DNA from: an uncultured Clostridia bacterium
Lineage (GTDB): Bacteria; Bacillota; Clostridia; Monoglobales; Monoglobaceae
Assembly: GCA_910580105.1 (NCBI GenBank)
Contig: CAJTWN010000010.1
Location: 7,231-71,230, forward strand
Length of the DNA stretch: 64,000 nt
Reading direction: 5' to 3'
The notes under the pieces were generated by a model, which saw only the letters and a list, made by a program, of their open reading frames with translations, was not told where the DNA came from and did not search any database. The position numbers and the translations under genes were made by a program. Of this stretch, positions 24,491 through 33,920 are shown piece after piece. Positions within the stretch are counted from its first letter, which is position 1, and the number at the start of each line of letters is the position of its first letter.

Positions 24491-26272
24491 TTATTTTATA
24501 TTGGCCATCGGAAGACTGATGGTCACTTTGGTGTAACTGTGGAAGCGGCTTTCGATTTTAATGCTTCCGCCATGGTTTTCGATAATTTCTTTTGCAATCG
24601 AGAGGCCCAGGCCGGTGCCGCCGGTTTTCCGGGCGCGGTCTTCGTTGACCCGGTAGAAGCGTTCAAAAACATGTTCCAGATTCTCTTTTTTAATCCCCTG
24701 GCCGTTGTCTTCCACCTTGATATAGACTTCATTATACAGACTTCCGGAGAAAACGCGTATTTTTCCGCCCTTGTCGGTATATTTGATTGCATTGGTAATG
24801 ATATTTTTTACCGCACGTTCCACCTGGTCTTTGTCCGCATAAATTTGCGGCAGTTCGGTTGTCCGGTTATACTCAAGGGTCAGACCCTTGTTCTCAGCCT
24901 GAATATGATACATTTCTACCAAATCGCGAAGCATCCGGTCAACATCCATTGGTTCTTTGTGCAGTTCAAATTTGTTTACATCAAACCGCGAAAGGGTCAG
25001 AAGATTCTGTACCAATGCGGTCATTTTATCGGTTTCACTTTCCACCGTCTGAAGCAGCGCGGAAGCCATCTCCTTGTTGTCCCAGCAGCTGTTGCGGATG
25101 GTTTCTGTATATGCTTTGATGGTGGTCAGCGGTGTCCTGAGTTCATGAGATACTTCGGCAACAAATTTCCGCCGTGCTTCCTCCAGATTGAACTGTTCTG
25201 TAAAATCTTCAAAGACGCAGACAACGCCGGCTGTCCGTTCATAGTCCATTTTGAAGGGAACAAAATAAGCTCGGATGTGTCCATTGCCCACCTTGATGTC
25301 CCGGGTTTCCGTTGTGAATTTTTGCAGATATAAGAATTCTGCCATACAAATATCCACATCATAAGCGGCAAACAATTGGTCAAAGCGGAGATCCTGCTCT
25401 TCTTTCAGCTGGAGCATCTCAGCCGCTGCCGAATTGATGTGCAGAACTTCCTGATTTGTGTTATATGCGATGATTCCGTTGTTGATATGTTCGAGAATAA
25501 CCTCGATTTTGTGTTTTTCTGCACGCATCTGTGCCAGGCCGTCGCTCATGACCAAACCCATATGGTTGAAAGAACGGACGAGATCGCCGATTTCGCCGCC
25601 GGGAATATTTTCGATCATGGTATGATAACTGCCGCTGGTAAAGCTGTTGGCCCTGTCGGTCAGGCGTTTGATGGGCCGGGTGATATGTCTTGCCATAGCC
25701 AAAGCTGCAGCTGCCGCAATCAGAATAGCAGCGGCCAGAGAAATCCCCCAGTTTTGCAGGATTCCGGTGGTCATTGCGTGATAGGCCGTCTTGTCATCGC
25801 GGACATAGGCAATATACCCTTCTTCGGCTGTATTTGCCCTGATAAAATATGCAAAATCTATGTATGGCGTGCCAAATGTGATTTCATCGGCTTTTGCTTT
25901 CTTCATTGCCGCCTCTATATTGGGCGTTTTCTGAACAGCGCCGCCCTGCAGGGCGGTTGGTGTAATAATGCTTGCATCCTCCAGGCGCAGAAGATAGAAG
26001 GATCGGTGATCATCAAGCTTCAGCTTTCCGGCATATCGCAGAATCGCAGATTCCAGCCTGCTGCATTTCACAGGATCGGGATCTTGTGATGAAAGGATGC
26101 TTTGAATATCTCTGGACAGGCCGCTTTCTAAAGCGGTGTTCATCTCAGAGACAAAGGTATTCTCATAACCGCGCACAAAATAGTGAAGGATCAGCGAGCC
26201 GGTAAGCCCTATCATTAGAATAGCTGTCAGCAAAAAGACTGCAGTCAGCTTAAAATACAGCTTTTTCAACAT
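24491..26272 (-). CDS. membrane sensor histidine kinase, PhoR/WalK-like, without adjacent response regulator
   Basis: 593-aa kinase. Transmembrane segments are at about 8-32 and 172-195, enclosing an extracellular sensor domain of ~135 residues. A HAMP domain (195-248) and a PAS domain (250-355) follow. The phospho-acceptor is His376 in SHELRTPLTTIK, the N box holds Asn490 and Asn494, the G1 box is DNGQG (522-526) and the G2 box GGTGLGL (551-557). Such kinases phosphorylate an OmpR-type regulator in response to phosphate or wall stress. No response-regulator gene lies on either side, which is unusual for this type. It is divergent from the Na/Pi cotransporter gene across 520 bp. Confidence 0.92.
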   Translation of the reverse strand: MLKKLYFKLTAVFLLTAILMIGLTGSLILHYFVRGYENTFVSEMNTALESGLSRDIQSILSSQDPDPVKCSRLESAILRYAGKLKLDDHRSFYLLRLEDASIITPTALQGGAVQKTPNIEAAMKKAKADEITFGTPYIDFAYFIRANTAEEGYIAYVRDDKTAYHAMTTGILQNWGISLAAAILIAAAAALAMARHITRPIKRLTDRANSFTSGSYHTMIENIPGGEIGDLVRSFNHMGLVMSDGLAQMRAEKHKIEVILEHINNGIIAYNTNQEVLHINSAAAEMLQLKEEQDLRFDQLFAAYDVDICMAEFLYLQKFTTETRDIKVGNGHIRAYFVPFKMDYERTAGVVCVFEDFTEQFNLEEARRKFVAEVSHELRTPLTTIKAYTETIRNSCWDNKEMASALLQTVESETDKMTALVQNLLTLSRFDVNKFELHKEPMDVDRMLRDLVEMYHIQAENKGLTLEYNRTTELPQIYADKDQVERAVKNIITNAIKYTDKGGKIRVFSGSLYNEVYIKVEDNGQGIKKENLEHVFERFYRVNEDRARKTGGTGLGLSIAKEIIENHGGSIKIESRFHSYTKVTISLPMANIK

Positions 26273-26793
26273 CGGTCTTCTGCCGCTCCTTCCTTGCCGA
26301 TACCCGGTAGTTTCATTATAGCATGAATTTTTTGTTTGGTAAAGAGAAAATTAAGATTTTTTGTAAATTTTTTTACATTGTCCTAATATTTTCATGAAAT
26401 ATTCATATTATCCCTTTGTTTTGGAAGCAGGGGCGGATAAACAAAAGGCAAAGCGAAAGTTCGGTGCGAAGAAGGGACGTAAAAGCAAAAGAAAAGGTAG
26501 GAGAAGAAAGAAGAAAAGGCAATGAAAGCAGCGGGGATATCGATAAAGGCATGAAGACAAAGGGAGGCAGGGCCTTTAGTAACTATGTATTTTGCTGGAA
26601 AATTGAAGGAAGCCTATAAAAATAACCTATGATTTTATATGTTTTTAACAATTCTATATAGAATCTTAAAATTAACATTGATTTTTGTAAAATCTTGTAG
26701 TAATATTTATTTGGTTAAAGTCGGCTTTTTTTCAAACCGGCTTGCCCCCAACAACAAAATATAGGAACCCAAAGAAGAGAAAGGGGACGCAAG
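26273..26793. other. divergent intergenic region, kinase / Na-Pi transporter
   Basis: 520 bp without a convincing gene. 26440-26580 is strongly purine-rich on the plus strand. AT-rich 26640-26710 contains TTAACA at 26645 and 26672 and a related TTGTAA further on, weakly like PhoP-box repeats. The short open frame at 26416-26619 is Lys/Arg/Glu-rich and has no ribosome site I trust. Confidence 0.4.
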
Positions 26794-28560
26794 ATGGACA
26801 TTGTCTTAAACTTGATAAAAATGTTTGGCGGCCTGGGAATGTTTTTGTTTGGTATGCACACCATGAGTACAGGGCTTGAACGTGCAGCAGGAGACCGGAT
26901 GCAGCGGATCGTAGAGAAGGTGACGGGGAATTTGGTCAAATCTGTACTGCTTGGCGCCTTTGTTGCGGCAATCACACAGTCAAGTTCTGCAACGACCGTT
27001 ATGGTTGTCGGTTTTGTTAATGCAGGAATCCTCAATTTGTCCCAGGCGGTGGGCATTATTATGGGGGCGAATATAGGAACGACGATTACAGCCTGGATTT
27101 TGAGTTTGAATGATATTCCCGGCGGCATATGGTATCTGGATTTGATTAAACCAACCACCCTTGCACCACTGGCTTTGGTTATCGGCGCGTGCCTGTTGTT
27201 TTTTGCCGCAAACAAGAAGCGGACAATTGTGGGCGAATTTGTCATTGGTCTTGGTATTTTGTTTATTGGTATGGAGTATATGTCAGACTCGATGGGCGCC
27301 GTTTTCGAACTGGTCCCCTCCCTGCAGTCGCTTTTCTCGATGGAGAGCAATCCCGTGGTGGGATTGCTGGTCGGAACCGGTGTTACAGCGCTGATTCAAT
27401 CCAGTGCTGCTTCGGTGGGAATGCTGCAGGCAATTGCATCGACAGGGAATTTATTATTTGCGGCGGCCTTTCCCATCATTATGGGGCAAAATATCGGTAC
27501 CTGTGTTACAGCGCTGCTTTCTTCCTTTGGGACATCGAAAAATGCAAGACGTGCGGCAATGATTCATCTGTATTTTAATATTATCGGAACATTGATTTTT
27601 ATCATAGCGATATACGCCGTTCAGCTAACTGTTGGACTGCCTTTTTGGAATCAGAATATCTCTGCGACAGAAATATCAATTTTTCACTCGGTGTTCAACA
27701 TAACCACCACCATTTTACTGCTGCCATTCTCCAAATTCCTGGTCTGGCTGGCCAACAGTACCTTGCGGGATAAGACAACGGAACTGAGCAGTCCGTTTGC
27801 TTTGCTGGACAGGCGTTTTCTGGCAACACCGGCCATTGCAATTTCCAACACCAAAACAGTGATGTCTGAAATGTTTATGCTGGCAAAAGAGAATGTGGAA
27901 AAATGCCGCGACATGATAAAAAACCACAATGGAAATGCTTTGGAAAAATGCCGTGAAAATGAAGAGATGCTGGATAAATATGAAATCAAACTGACGGATT
28001 ATCTGACGCAGGTTTCAGACCTTCCCTTAAGCGCCGCGGACAATCAGAGAGTCGCGAGCTATTTTCATATGATAACCAATATCGAGCGCATCGGTGATTA
28101 TTGTGATAACCTTTGTGAATGTATAGAGCGTTTGAACGGCGGAAAAATCCGGTTCTCAGAGCAGGCAGAAAAGGGGTTAAATATCCTGCTTTCTGCGGTG
28201 GAGAATATTACGGCACTAACCCTTGAAGCTTTTCAGGTGTGTGATCCGATACTGGCGCGCAGGATTGAACCGCTGGAGGAAGTAATTGACGGCCTTCAGG
28301 AACGGCTGGAAAAAGAACATATGGCAAGATTGAAAACCAAAGAATGTTCGGTGGAGGCAGGGGTTGTTTTCCTGGAAATACTGAGCAACATTGAAAGAAT
28401 TTCTGACCACTGTTCCAATGTTGGCGTCGCCATCCTGCAGGCACAGCCGGGAGCGGACCATGTGACCAACCGTCACGAATACTTAAAGGCGCTGCACGCA
28501 CAGATGCCCGGTGAATATAAAGAAGAGTATGAAAAATATAAGGAAATGTATGCGTTATAA
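26794..28560 (+). CDS. Na/Pi cotransporter family protein with PhoU domain
   Basis: 588-aa membrane protein. The N-terminal ~330 residues hold the two inverted NaPi-II repeats with signature motifs QSSSATT (Gln62) and QSSAAS (Gln202), and about eight to ten membrane segments. The C-terminal ~200 residues are a helical PhoU-like domain (ENVEKCRDMIKNHN...IERIGDYCDNLCE and IERISDHCSNVGV). The family uses the sodium gradient to import phosphate; the PhoU part probably couples uptake to phosphate signalling. AGAGAAAGGGG precedes the start. Divergence from a PhoR-like kinase fits a phosphate role (inference). Confidence 0.92.
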   Translation: MDIVLNLIKMFGGLGMFLFGMHTMSTGLERAAGDRMQRIVEKVTGNLVKSVLLGAFVAAITQSSSATTVMVVGFVNAGILNLSQAVGIIMGANIGTTITAWILSLNDIPGGIWYLDLIKPTTLAPLALVIGACLLFFAANKKRTIVGEFVIGLGILFIGMEYMSDSMGAVFELVPSLQSLFSMESNPVVGLLVGTGVTALIQSSAASVGMLQAIASTGNLLFAAAFPIIMGQNIGTCVTALLSSFGTSKNARRAAMIHLYFNIIGTLIFIIAIYAVQLTVGLPFWNQNISATEISIFHSVFNITTTILLLPFSKFLVWLANSTLRDKTTELSSPFALLDRRFLATPAIAISNTKTVMSEMFMLAKENVEKCRDMIKNHNGNALEKCRENEEMLDKYEIKLTDYLTQVSDLPLSAADNQRVASYFHMITNIERIGDYCDNLCECIERLNGGKIRFSEQAEKGLNILLSAVENITALTLEAFQVCDPILARRIEPLEEVIDGLQERLEKEHMARLKTKECSVEAGVVFLEILSNIERISDHCSNVGVAILQAQPGADHVTNRHEYLKALHAQMPGEYKEEYEKYKEMYAL

Positions 28561-28566
28561 ACAAGA

Positions 28567-28593
28567 AAAGCCCTTTTTAAAAAGGGCTTTTTT
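28567..28593 (+). terminator. terminator of the Na/Pi cotransporter gene
   Basis: AAAGCCCTTTTT paired with AAAAAGGGCTTT, then a T-tract. Confidence 0.85.
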
Positions 28594-28779
28594 ATTTGGT
28601 GCCTTAAGGTGTGGAAATAGACCACCAGTTCTATCAGAGGAAGAGAAATGAGCGGAGCTATAATTAAAAGCGGCGGGCTTTATGCAAGCCGCAAAATATA
28701 GGAAATGGTTTAAAAATTTATCGGAAATAAAAAACTGTGCGCTTTTACCCGCTTACGGATGGCGGTTCGTGTGATGTGA

Positions 28780-28871
28780 TCATGCAGCGCAGTACCCCTT
28801 TGAGGAGTTAAGCCGGTAATAGTCCCTTCCAGGGGCAGTGCAAGCCACCGGCTCAACCGGTGGTCTTGACT
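28780..28871. other. structured intergenic sequence, possibly an IS200/IS605-type end
   Basis: The gap 28594-28982 holds no gene. GCCACCGG/CCGGTGGT (28844-28864, loop CTCAA) is a strong hairpin, preceded by AGTCCCTTCCAGGGGC. This resembles palindromic ends left by IS200/IS605 elements, judged from memory only. No transposase is nearby. Confidence 0.25.
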
Positions 28872-28924
28872 GGCTGCTGAACGATAAAATGATGAGATGA
28901 TTTTAATTGGATAAAAGGCCGCGG

Positions 28925-28953
28925 TTGATTCCGGGGGACGGATATGTTATAAT
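28925..28953 (+). promoter_or_regulatory. promoter of the addB operon
   Basis: TTGATT, a 17-bp spacer and TATAAT, 29 bp before the addB start. Confidence 0.7.
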
Positions 28954-28982
28954 GGATGAAAAATTAAAAGGGTGGTGTAAGG

Positions 28983-31900
28983 ATGCTGTGTGCAGTTTAT
29001 GGGACGGCAGGAACCGGAAAAACGTCATGGCTGTTTGCGGCGGTTGGAAAGCGGCTGGAAGCCGGAGAGATGTCCTATATCCTGGTGCCCGAACAATTTT
29101 CCCTCTATGCGGAAAAGAAGATGCTGAAAACCTTTGGCCTTAAAGGGCAGCGGTTCGTAAAAGTACTGACGTTTTCCCGTCTTTGCAATCTGATGATGCA
29201 GAAATACGGGCCTCTCCGCCTTCAGTATATTGACGGCGCCGGCAGGCAGATTATTGCCCGGCGCGTGTTCGGAAAACTGGAAAAAAAACTTCGGGTTTTG
29301 GGAAGGAATACGAGACAGAAGGGGTTTGCGGAAATCATGACGGGGATGATTTCGGAATGCAAGCGATATGGTGTATTGCCGGAGGCGCTGATGCAGGCGG
29401 CAGGGAGGACGGCGCATAAAGAGCTGGCCGATAAGCTGTTGGATATTGCGGATATCTATACTGCATATAACCTTGCAATTGAACGCCACAGTGCAGATGC
29501 GGACGACAATTTGGCGATGATTGCAAACCGCCTGGCCGATGCGGACGTTTTGCAGGGGCATCTCTTTCTGTGGCATTTCCGTTCTTTCACCCCAACGGAA
29601 TATGAGGCATTGTCCGGTTTGATGCGGCGGCTGGATGTGACGGCAATTTTGTGTACCGATACATTGAAGGAGCAGACCTCCATTTTTGCGCCGGTTGTGC
29701 ATACATGGGAGGAACTCTGCCGGGCGGCTGCGGAGGCCGGCGCACCGGTGGAAACACCGGTTGAACTGCGGAATGAAATTAAATTCCATAAAAATCCCGA
29801 ACTCCTTCATCTGAAACAGCAGTATTTTGCTTCGGTGCCAAAGGGATATAAAGGGAAACCGGACAGGGTGAAAATTATCACCCCGATAAATTATTACCGG
29901 GAAGCGGAAAAAGCGGCAGACTTGGTTTTGGAACTGTGCCGCACAGAGAATTACCGGATGCGGGATATTTTAATTTTGACCCGTGAAACCGAGCGGTATA
30001 ACCGGATTATGCCCTCTGTCTTTAAAAGCCGGGGTCTTTCGGTCTTTCTGGATACCAAACGGCCCATCGGCAGCAAACCCCTTATCCGGATGGTGCGGGG
30101 GATTTTGGAGTGCCTGTGTTATGGATACTCCTATGAACGGGTGATGGGAATTGCCCGGACGGATTTTACTTCGGCAGGACGGGAAGAGACAGACCTTTTG
30201 GAAAACTATATTTTGCAGGTAGACCCCTCTTATGCAATGTGGGCGGAGGAGGTCTGGACATATAATCCCGATAAAAAACTGTATGATATGGAAATCGTCA
30301 ATAACGCGCGGCAGAAAATTACCGAAGGGGTGCGATTTGTGGAAGCGCGGATTTCAGGAACCAAAACGGCAGCGGATATCTGCGCCGCGCTTTTGGCATA
30401 TCTTAAAGAAGCGGACTTTGCCGGCAGGATGAAGGCGGTTTGTGATGGATTTACAGATGGGGGACAGCCCTATCTTGCTGAGGAAACACGCCAGGTTTGG
30501 AACGCCCTGCTTTCCATTCTTGCACAGATGGGGAGTATTTTGAAAGAAGAAAAAATGACCTATCAGCAGTTTTTGGACGTCTTTTCCTCTGCCTGCGGCA
30601 GCGTGGAAGTGGGAATGACGCCCCAGACGCTGGATGCGGTCTGCCTGAGCGACATTGACCGGTTCCGGGATGCAGAGGCGAAGGTGGTTCTTGTCCTCGG
30701 TGTAACTGCCGGCGTTTTCCCAAAGGGGTATACGACAGAGGGACTTCTATCCGACCAGGAGCGGGAAGAACTTTTGGATATGGGCATCCGTCTTGCGCCG
30801 ACCATGGCTGTCAAACGGGCGGAGGAACAGATTCTTTTGTATAATGTTCTGACGGCGGCTTCGGACAGGCTTTATCTTTTTTCACCGCTGGGGGACAATG
30901 ACGGAAAGGCGCTGCGTCCTTCGGAAGTGGTGGACAGGCTGAAGAATCAGCTGTTTCCGGAGATTGAAATACTGGACCCGGATGAAGGGGATCCGACCGG
31001 CGGCGCGCAGAGCGCTGAGGCGGTCTTTGAGGTCTTGCTCTCAAAGCTGGCGGACTGCGGCGGCAAAGAAAAGCTGCCTGCGGGATTTTTGCCGGTATAT
31101 GCTTACTTTGCGGCGGAACCTTCTTTTGCAAAGCGGCTGACCGATGCAGAAGCGGCGTTGGAACGGCGGGGGGAGAGCCCCCTGAGCAAAAGGATGGTCA
31201 AAAAGCTGTATGGCGCACCGATTGCCCTGAGTGCTTCCCGGCTGGAGAAGTATCATTCCTGTGCTTTTCATTATTTTATGACCTATGGATTGTTTGCCAT
31301 GGAGCGGCAGAGGGCAGGGATTGAACCGAGGAGCACGGGTTCGGTTCAGCACGCTGCTCTTTGCGATTATTTTACAGCGTTGGCAGAAGAGGGGCGGAAT
31401 CCGGATGCAATCAGCAGAGAGGAATGTTATCGGGATCTGGGCCGGCTGGTGGAAGAAGAGGTACAGAAAGACAGCGCCCTGCTGTATGAAAACTCAGCAT
31501 ATTATCAATATGTGGTTATGCGGATGCGGCGGATTGCCGCAAGGACGGCCTGGGAAGTGGTGAAGTTTTATCAAAGCAGCAGCTTCCGGCCCTATGGATT
31601 TGAACTGAAGATTGGTCTTGACGGCGATCTGCCTGCCATTCGGGTGAATGGCAGGGACGGAGAAGCGCTTGCACAGATCAGCGGACTGATTGACCGCGCC
31701 GATACGGCGGAAGCAGACGGAAAGACCTATATCAATATAGTGGATTATAAATCTTCGGCAAAGAAACTCAGTGTCCGTTTGGCGGAGGATGGGATAAGCA
31801 TCCAGCCCCTTTTGTATACCAAGGCGCTTTGCGACCATATTGAAGGAGGCACCCCCGGCGCGATGCTGTATATGCAGATGACCGAGCCGATGGTGGACGG

Positions 31901-32246
31901 AGACAAGATTAAGGATGAAACAGGCTTCGAGCGGGAGATGCACAAGGGCGTTTCCCTCAATGGCTGGATGGTGGAAGAACCGGCGTTGTCTGCGGCTTAT
32001 ATGAAGGAGCAGGGGCGGAGTGCAGAGAATTTTGCGCCCCAGGGAGAAAACTGTATTGTGCCGGAGGAAATGGAGCGGCGGATTGCCGCTGCAAATCAGA
32101 AAATCCTGGAAGCAGCGGAGGGAATTACAGAGGGGAACATTGCCCCCGTTCCCTATGTGACAGAAGAACATAATGCCTGTACATATTGTCCTTATGATGC
32201 GGTATGCCGCGCAAGGGGTGTCGAAATTCTCCATAAGAAAATGTGA
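28983..32246 (+). CDS. addB: helicase-exonuclease AddAB, AddB subunit
   Basis: 1,087-aa subunit of the AddAB recombination complex, which resects double-strand breaks up to a Chi site. The N-terminal Walker A is GTAGTGKTS (residues 7-15) and VPEQFSL follows, as in AddB. The C-terminal PD-(D/E)xK nuclease has the INIVDYKSS motif. The Fe-S staple is complete: Cys760 (YHSCAF) and Cys1066, Cys1069 and Cys1075 (CTYCPYDAVC). In most Firmicutes addA follows directly; here the next genes are ttcA-like and galU, so addA must lie elsewhere or be absent. GTGGTGTAAGG is the nearest ribosome site. Confidence 0.93.
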   Translation: MLCAVYGTAGTGKTSWLFAAVGKRLEAGEMSYILVPEQFSLYAEKKMLKTFGLKGQRFVKVLTFSRLCNLMMQKYGPLRLQYIDGAGRQIIARRVFGKLEKKLRVLGRNTRQKGFAEIMTGMISECKRYGVLPEALMQAAGRTAHKELADKLLDIADIYTAYNLAIERHSADADDNLAMIANRLADADVLQGHLFLWHFRSFTPTEYEALSGLMRRLDVTAILCTDTLKEQTSIFAPVVHTWEELCRAAAEAGAPVETPVELRNEIKFHKNPELLHLKQQYFASVPKGYKGKPDRVKIITPINYYREAEKAADLVLELCRTENYRMRDILILTRETERYNRIMPSVFKSRGLSVFLDTKRPIGSKPLIRMVRGILECLCYGYSYERVMGIARTDFTSAGREETDLLENYILQVDPSYAMWAEEVWTYNPDKKLYDMEIVNNARQKITEGVRFVEARISGTKTAADICAALLAYLKEADFAGRMKAVCDGFTDGGQPYLAEETRQVWNALLSILAQMGSILKEEKMTYQQFLDVFSSACGSVEVGMTPQTLDAVCLSDIDRFRDAEAKVVLVLGVTAGVFPKGYTTEGLLSDQEREELLDMGIRLAPTMAVKRAEEQILLYNVLTAASDRLYLFSPLGDNDGKALRPSEVVDRLKNQLFPEIEILDPDEGDPTGGAQSAEAVFEVLLSKLADCGGKEKLPAGFLPVYAYFAAEPSFAKRLTDAEAALERRGESPLSKRMVKKLYGAPIALSASRLEKYHSCAFHYFMTYGLFAMERQRAGIEPRSTGSVQHAALCDYFTALAEEGRNPDAISREECYRDLGRLVEEEVQKDSALLYENSAYYQYVVMRMRRIAARTAWEVVKFYQSSSFRPYGFELKIGLDGDLPAIRVNGRDGEALAQISGLIDRADTAEADGKTYINIVDYKSSAKKLSVRLAEDGISIQPLLYTKALCDHIEGGTPGAMLYMQMTEPMVDGDKIKDETGFEREMHKGVSLNGWMVEEPALSAAYMKEQGRSAENFAPQGENCIVPEEMERRIAAANQKILEAAEGITEGNIAPVPYVTEEHNACTYCPYDAVCRARGVEILHKKM

Positions 32247-32308
32247 TGCAGTCTATTGAAAAACCGGATGGGATATGGTATGATGAATTTAGAATTTGTG
32301 AGGTTTGC

Positions 32309-33064
32309 ATGAGAAAGATATTGAGCAGAGTTCGAAAAGCGGTGGACGATTATCAGATGATTGCTGCCGGTGATAAAATTGCCGTCGGCGTATCCGGCGG
32401 AAAGGACAGCCTGACCTTGTTGTGTGCGCTGGCCGCTTTGCAGAGGTTTTATCCAAAACCCTTTTCCCTGACGGCGGTATCGCTGGACATGGGCTATGAA
32501 GGGATGGACTTTTCCGGAGTGCAGAAATTGTGCGGGCAGCTGGGCGTGCCCTTTGTTCTCAAAAAGACAGATATTGCGGAGGTGGTCTTTGATGTCCGCA
32601 AAGAGAAAAATCCATGTTCGCTCTGTGCCAAGATGCGGCGCGGCGGCGTGAACGATTTGGCGGTTTCTCTGGGATGCAATAAGGTCGCTTTGGGCCATCA
32701 TAATGAGGATGTGATTGAAACTTTTTTCCTTTCCCTGTTTTTTGAGGGGCGGCTGGGCTGTTTTTCGCCTGTGACCTATCTGTCGCGCAGGGACATTCAT
32801 ATTCTGCGGCCGCTGATTTATGTGAAAGAGGGAGACATCAAGGGATATGCGGCAAGGGAGAATCTGCCGGTTGTACATAACCCGTGTCCGATGGACGGAA
32901 AATCAAAGCGGCAGGATATGAAGGAGTTTATCATACAAAAAACCAAAGAAGATAAATTCTTCAAGACGCGGATGATGCACGCAATTCAGACCGGTCTTGT
33001 TGATTGGAAGATAGAAAAGGGGAACACACCCCCAAAGAAGGAGAATTCATATGAAGAAGATTAA
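32309..33064 (+). CDS. TtcA/TilS-type PP-loop tRNA-modifying protein
   Basis: 251-aa adenine-nucleotide alpha-hydrolase of the TtcA family, which in E. coli adds sulfur to cytidine-32 of tRNA with an Fe-S cluster. The PP-loop is SGGKDS, the Cys pair is CSLCAKMRRG, and a later Cys in HNPCPMDGKSKRQ can complete the cluster. HHNEDVIET is also typical. The start MRKILSRVRKAV at 32309 follows GAGG; an in-frame ATG at 32243 overlapping addB is possible but gives an atypical N-terminus. The end overlaps galU by 14 bp. The exact tRNA target in Firmicutes of this subfamily is not established. Confidence 0.85.
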   Translation: MRKILSRVRKAVDDYQMIAAGDKIAVGVSGGKDSLTLLCALAALQRFYPKPFSLTAVSLDMGYEGMDFSGVQKLCGQLGVPFVLKKTDIAEVVFDVRKEKNPCSLCAKMRRGGVNDLAVSLGCNKVALGHHNEDVIETFFLSLFFEGRLGCFSPVTYLSRRDIHILRPLIYVKEGDIKGYAARENLPVVHNPCPMDGKSKRQDMKEFIIQKTKEDKFFKTRMMHAIQTGLVDWKIEKGNTPPKKENSYEED

Positions 33065-33920
33065 AAAAGCAGTCATTCCGGCGGCAGGATGGGGAACACG
33101 CTTTCTCCCTGTGACCAAATCGACACCCAAGGAGATGCTTCCCATTGTGGATACGCCTACCATCCAGTATATTGTGGAAGAGGCTGTCCGTTCCGGAATT
33201 GAAGATATTTGTATCATTACCAGCCCGTACAAAAAGGCAATTGAAGATCATTTTGACAGAACCAAGGAACTGGAACAGCTCCTTTCTGCAACAGGGAAGG
33301 AAGCGCTGGCAGAGGAAGTCCGCGCCATTGGCGAAATGGCGAATGTGGTGGCCATCCGGCAGAAAGAGGCACTGGGGCTGGGACATGCGGTCTATTGTGC
33401 AAAACCTTTTGTGGGTGACGAGCCTTTTGCGGTCTTGCTCGGTGATGATGTGGTTTATCATGGAGATAAGCCCTGTATCGGTCAGTTGATGGACGTCTAT
33501 GCAGATAAAGGCGTTTCGGTGCTGGGGGTACAGACCGTTGCCCGGGAAAATATTTCGAAATATGGTTGTGTCGCAGGCAGACAGGTCGGCGACCGGCTGT
33601 ATACAGTGGAAGGTTTGGTGGAGAAACCAAAGCCGGAGGAAGCGCCCAGTAATGTGGCAGTGCTTGGCCGTTATATAATCACGCCGGAAATTTTCCGGCA
33701 TCTGGAAAATACAAAACCGGGGGCCGGCGGCGAGATACAGCTCACCGACGGACTGAAAACATTGGCGGAAGAGCAGGGAATGTATGCCTATGACTTTGAA
33801 GGGCGCAGGTATGATGTGGGCGACCGGCTGGGTTTTCTTGAAGCAACGGTGGAGTATGCACTGCGGCGTGAAGAACTCAGAGATGATTTTATGCAGTATC
33901 TCAAGGGGATTGTGAAATAG
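33051..33920 (+). CDS. galU: UTP--glucose-1-phosphate uridylyltransferase
   Basis: 289-aa nucleotidyltransferase of standard GalU length. It makes UDP-glucose from UTP and glucose-1-phosphate, feeding wall teichoic acid, glycolipid and polysaccharide synthesis. The N-terminus KKAVIPAAGWGTRFLP with TKSTPKEMLP is the nucleotide-binding signature; the substrate motifs LGDD and GRYIITPEIF and the late GGEIQLTDGL are all present. AGAAGGAG precedes the start. It overlaps the ttcA-like gene by 14 bp and the ABC-2 permease gene by 1 bp. pgcA at 37.2 kb would supply its substrate. Confidence 0.96.
   Translation: MKKIKKAVIPAAGWGTRFLPVTKSTPKEMLPIVDTPTIQYIVEEAVRSGIEDICIITSPYKKAIEDHFDRTKELEQLLSATGKEALAEEVRAIGEMANVVAIRQKEALGLGHAVYCAKPFVGDEPFAVLLGDDVVYHGDKPCIGQLMDVYADKGVSVLGVQTVARENISKYGCVAGRQVGDRLYTVEGLVEKPKPEEAPSNVAVLGRYIITPEIFRHLENTKPGAGGEIQLTDGLKTLAEEQGMYAYDFEGRRYDVGDRLGFLEATVEYALRREELRDDFMQYLKGIVK

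Noticed and set aside
24371..25333. Plus-strand 320-codon frame
   Set aside because: Antisense to the sensor kinase gene, Phe/Cys-rich and domain-free; a shadow frame.
26416..26619. 67-codon Lys/Arg/Glu-rich frame
   Set aside because: Lies in a purine-rich intergenic stretch with no ribosome site at a proper distance and no family match.
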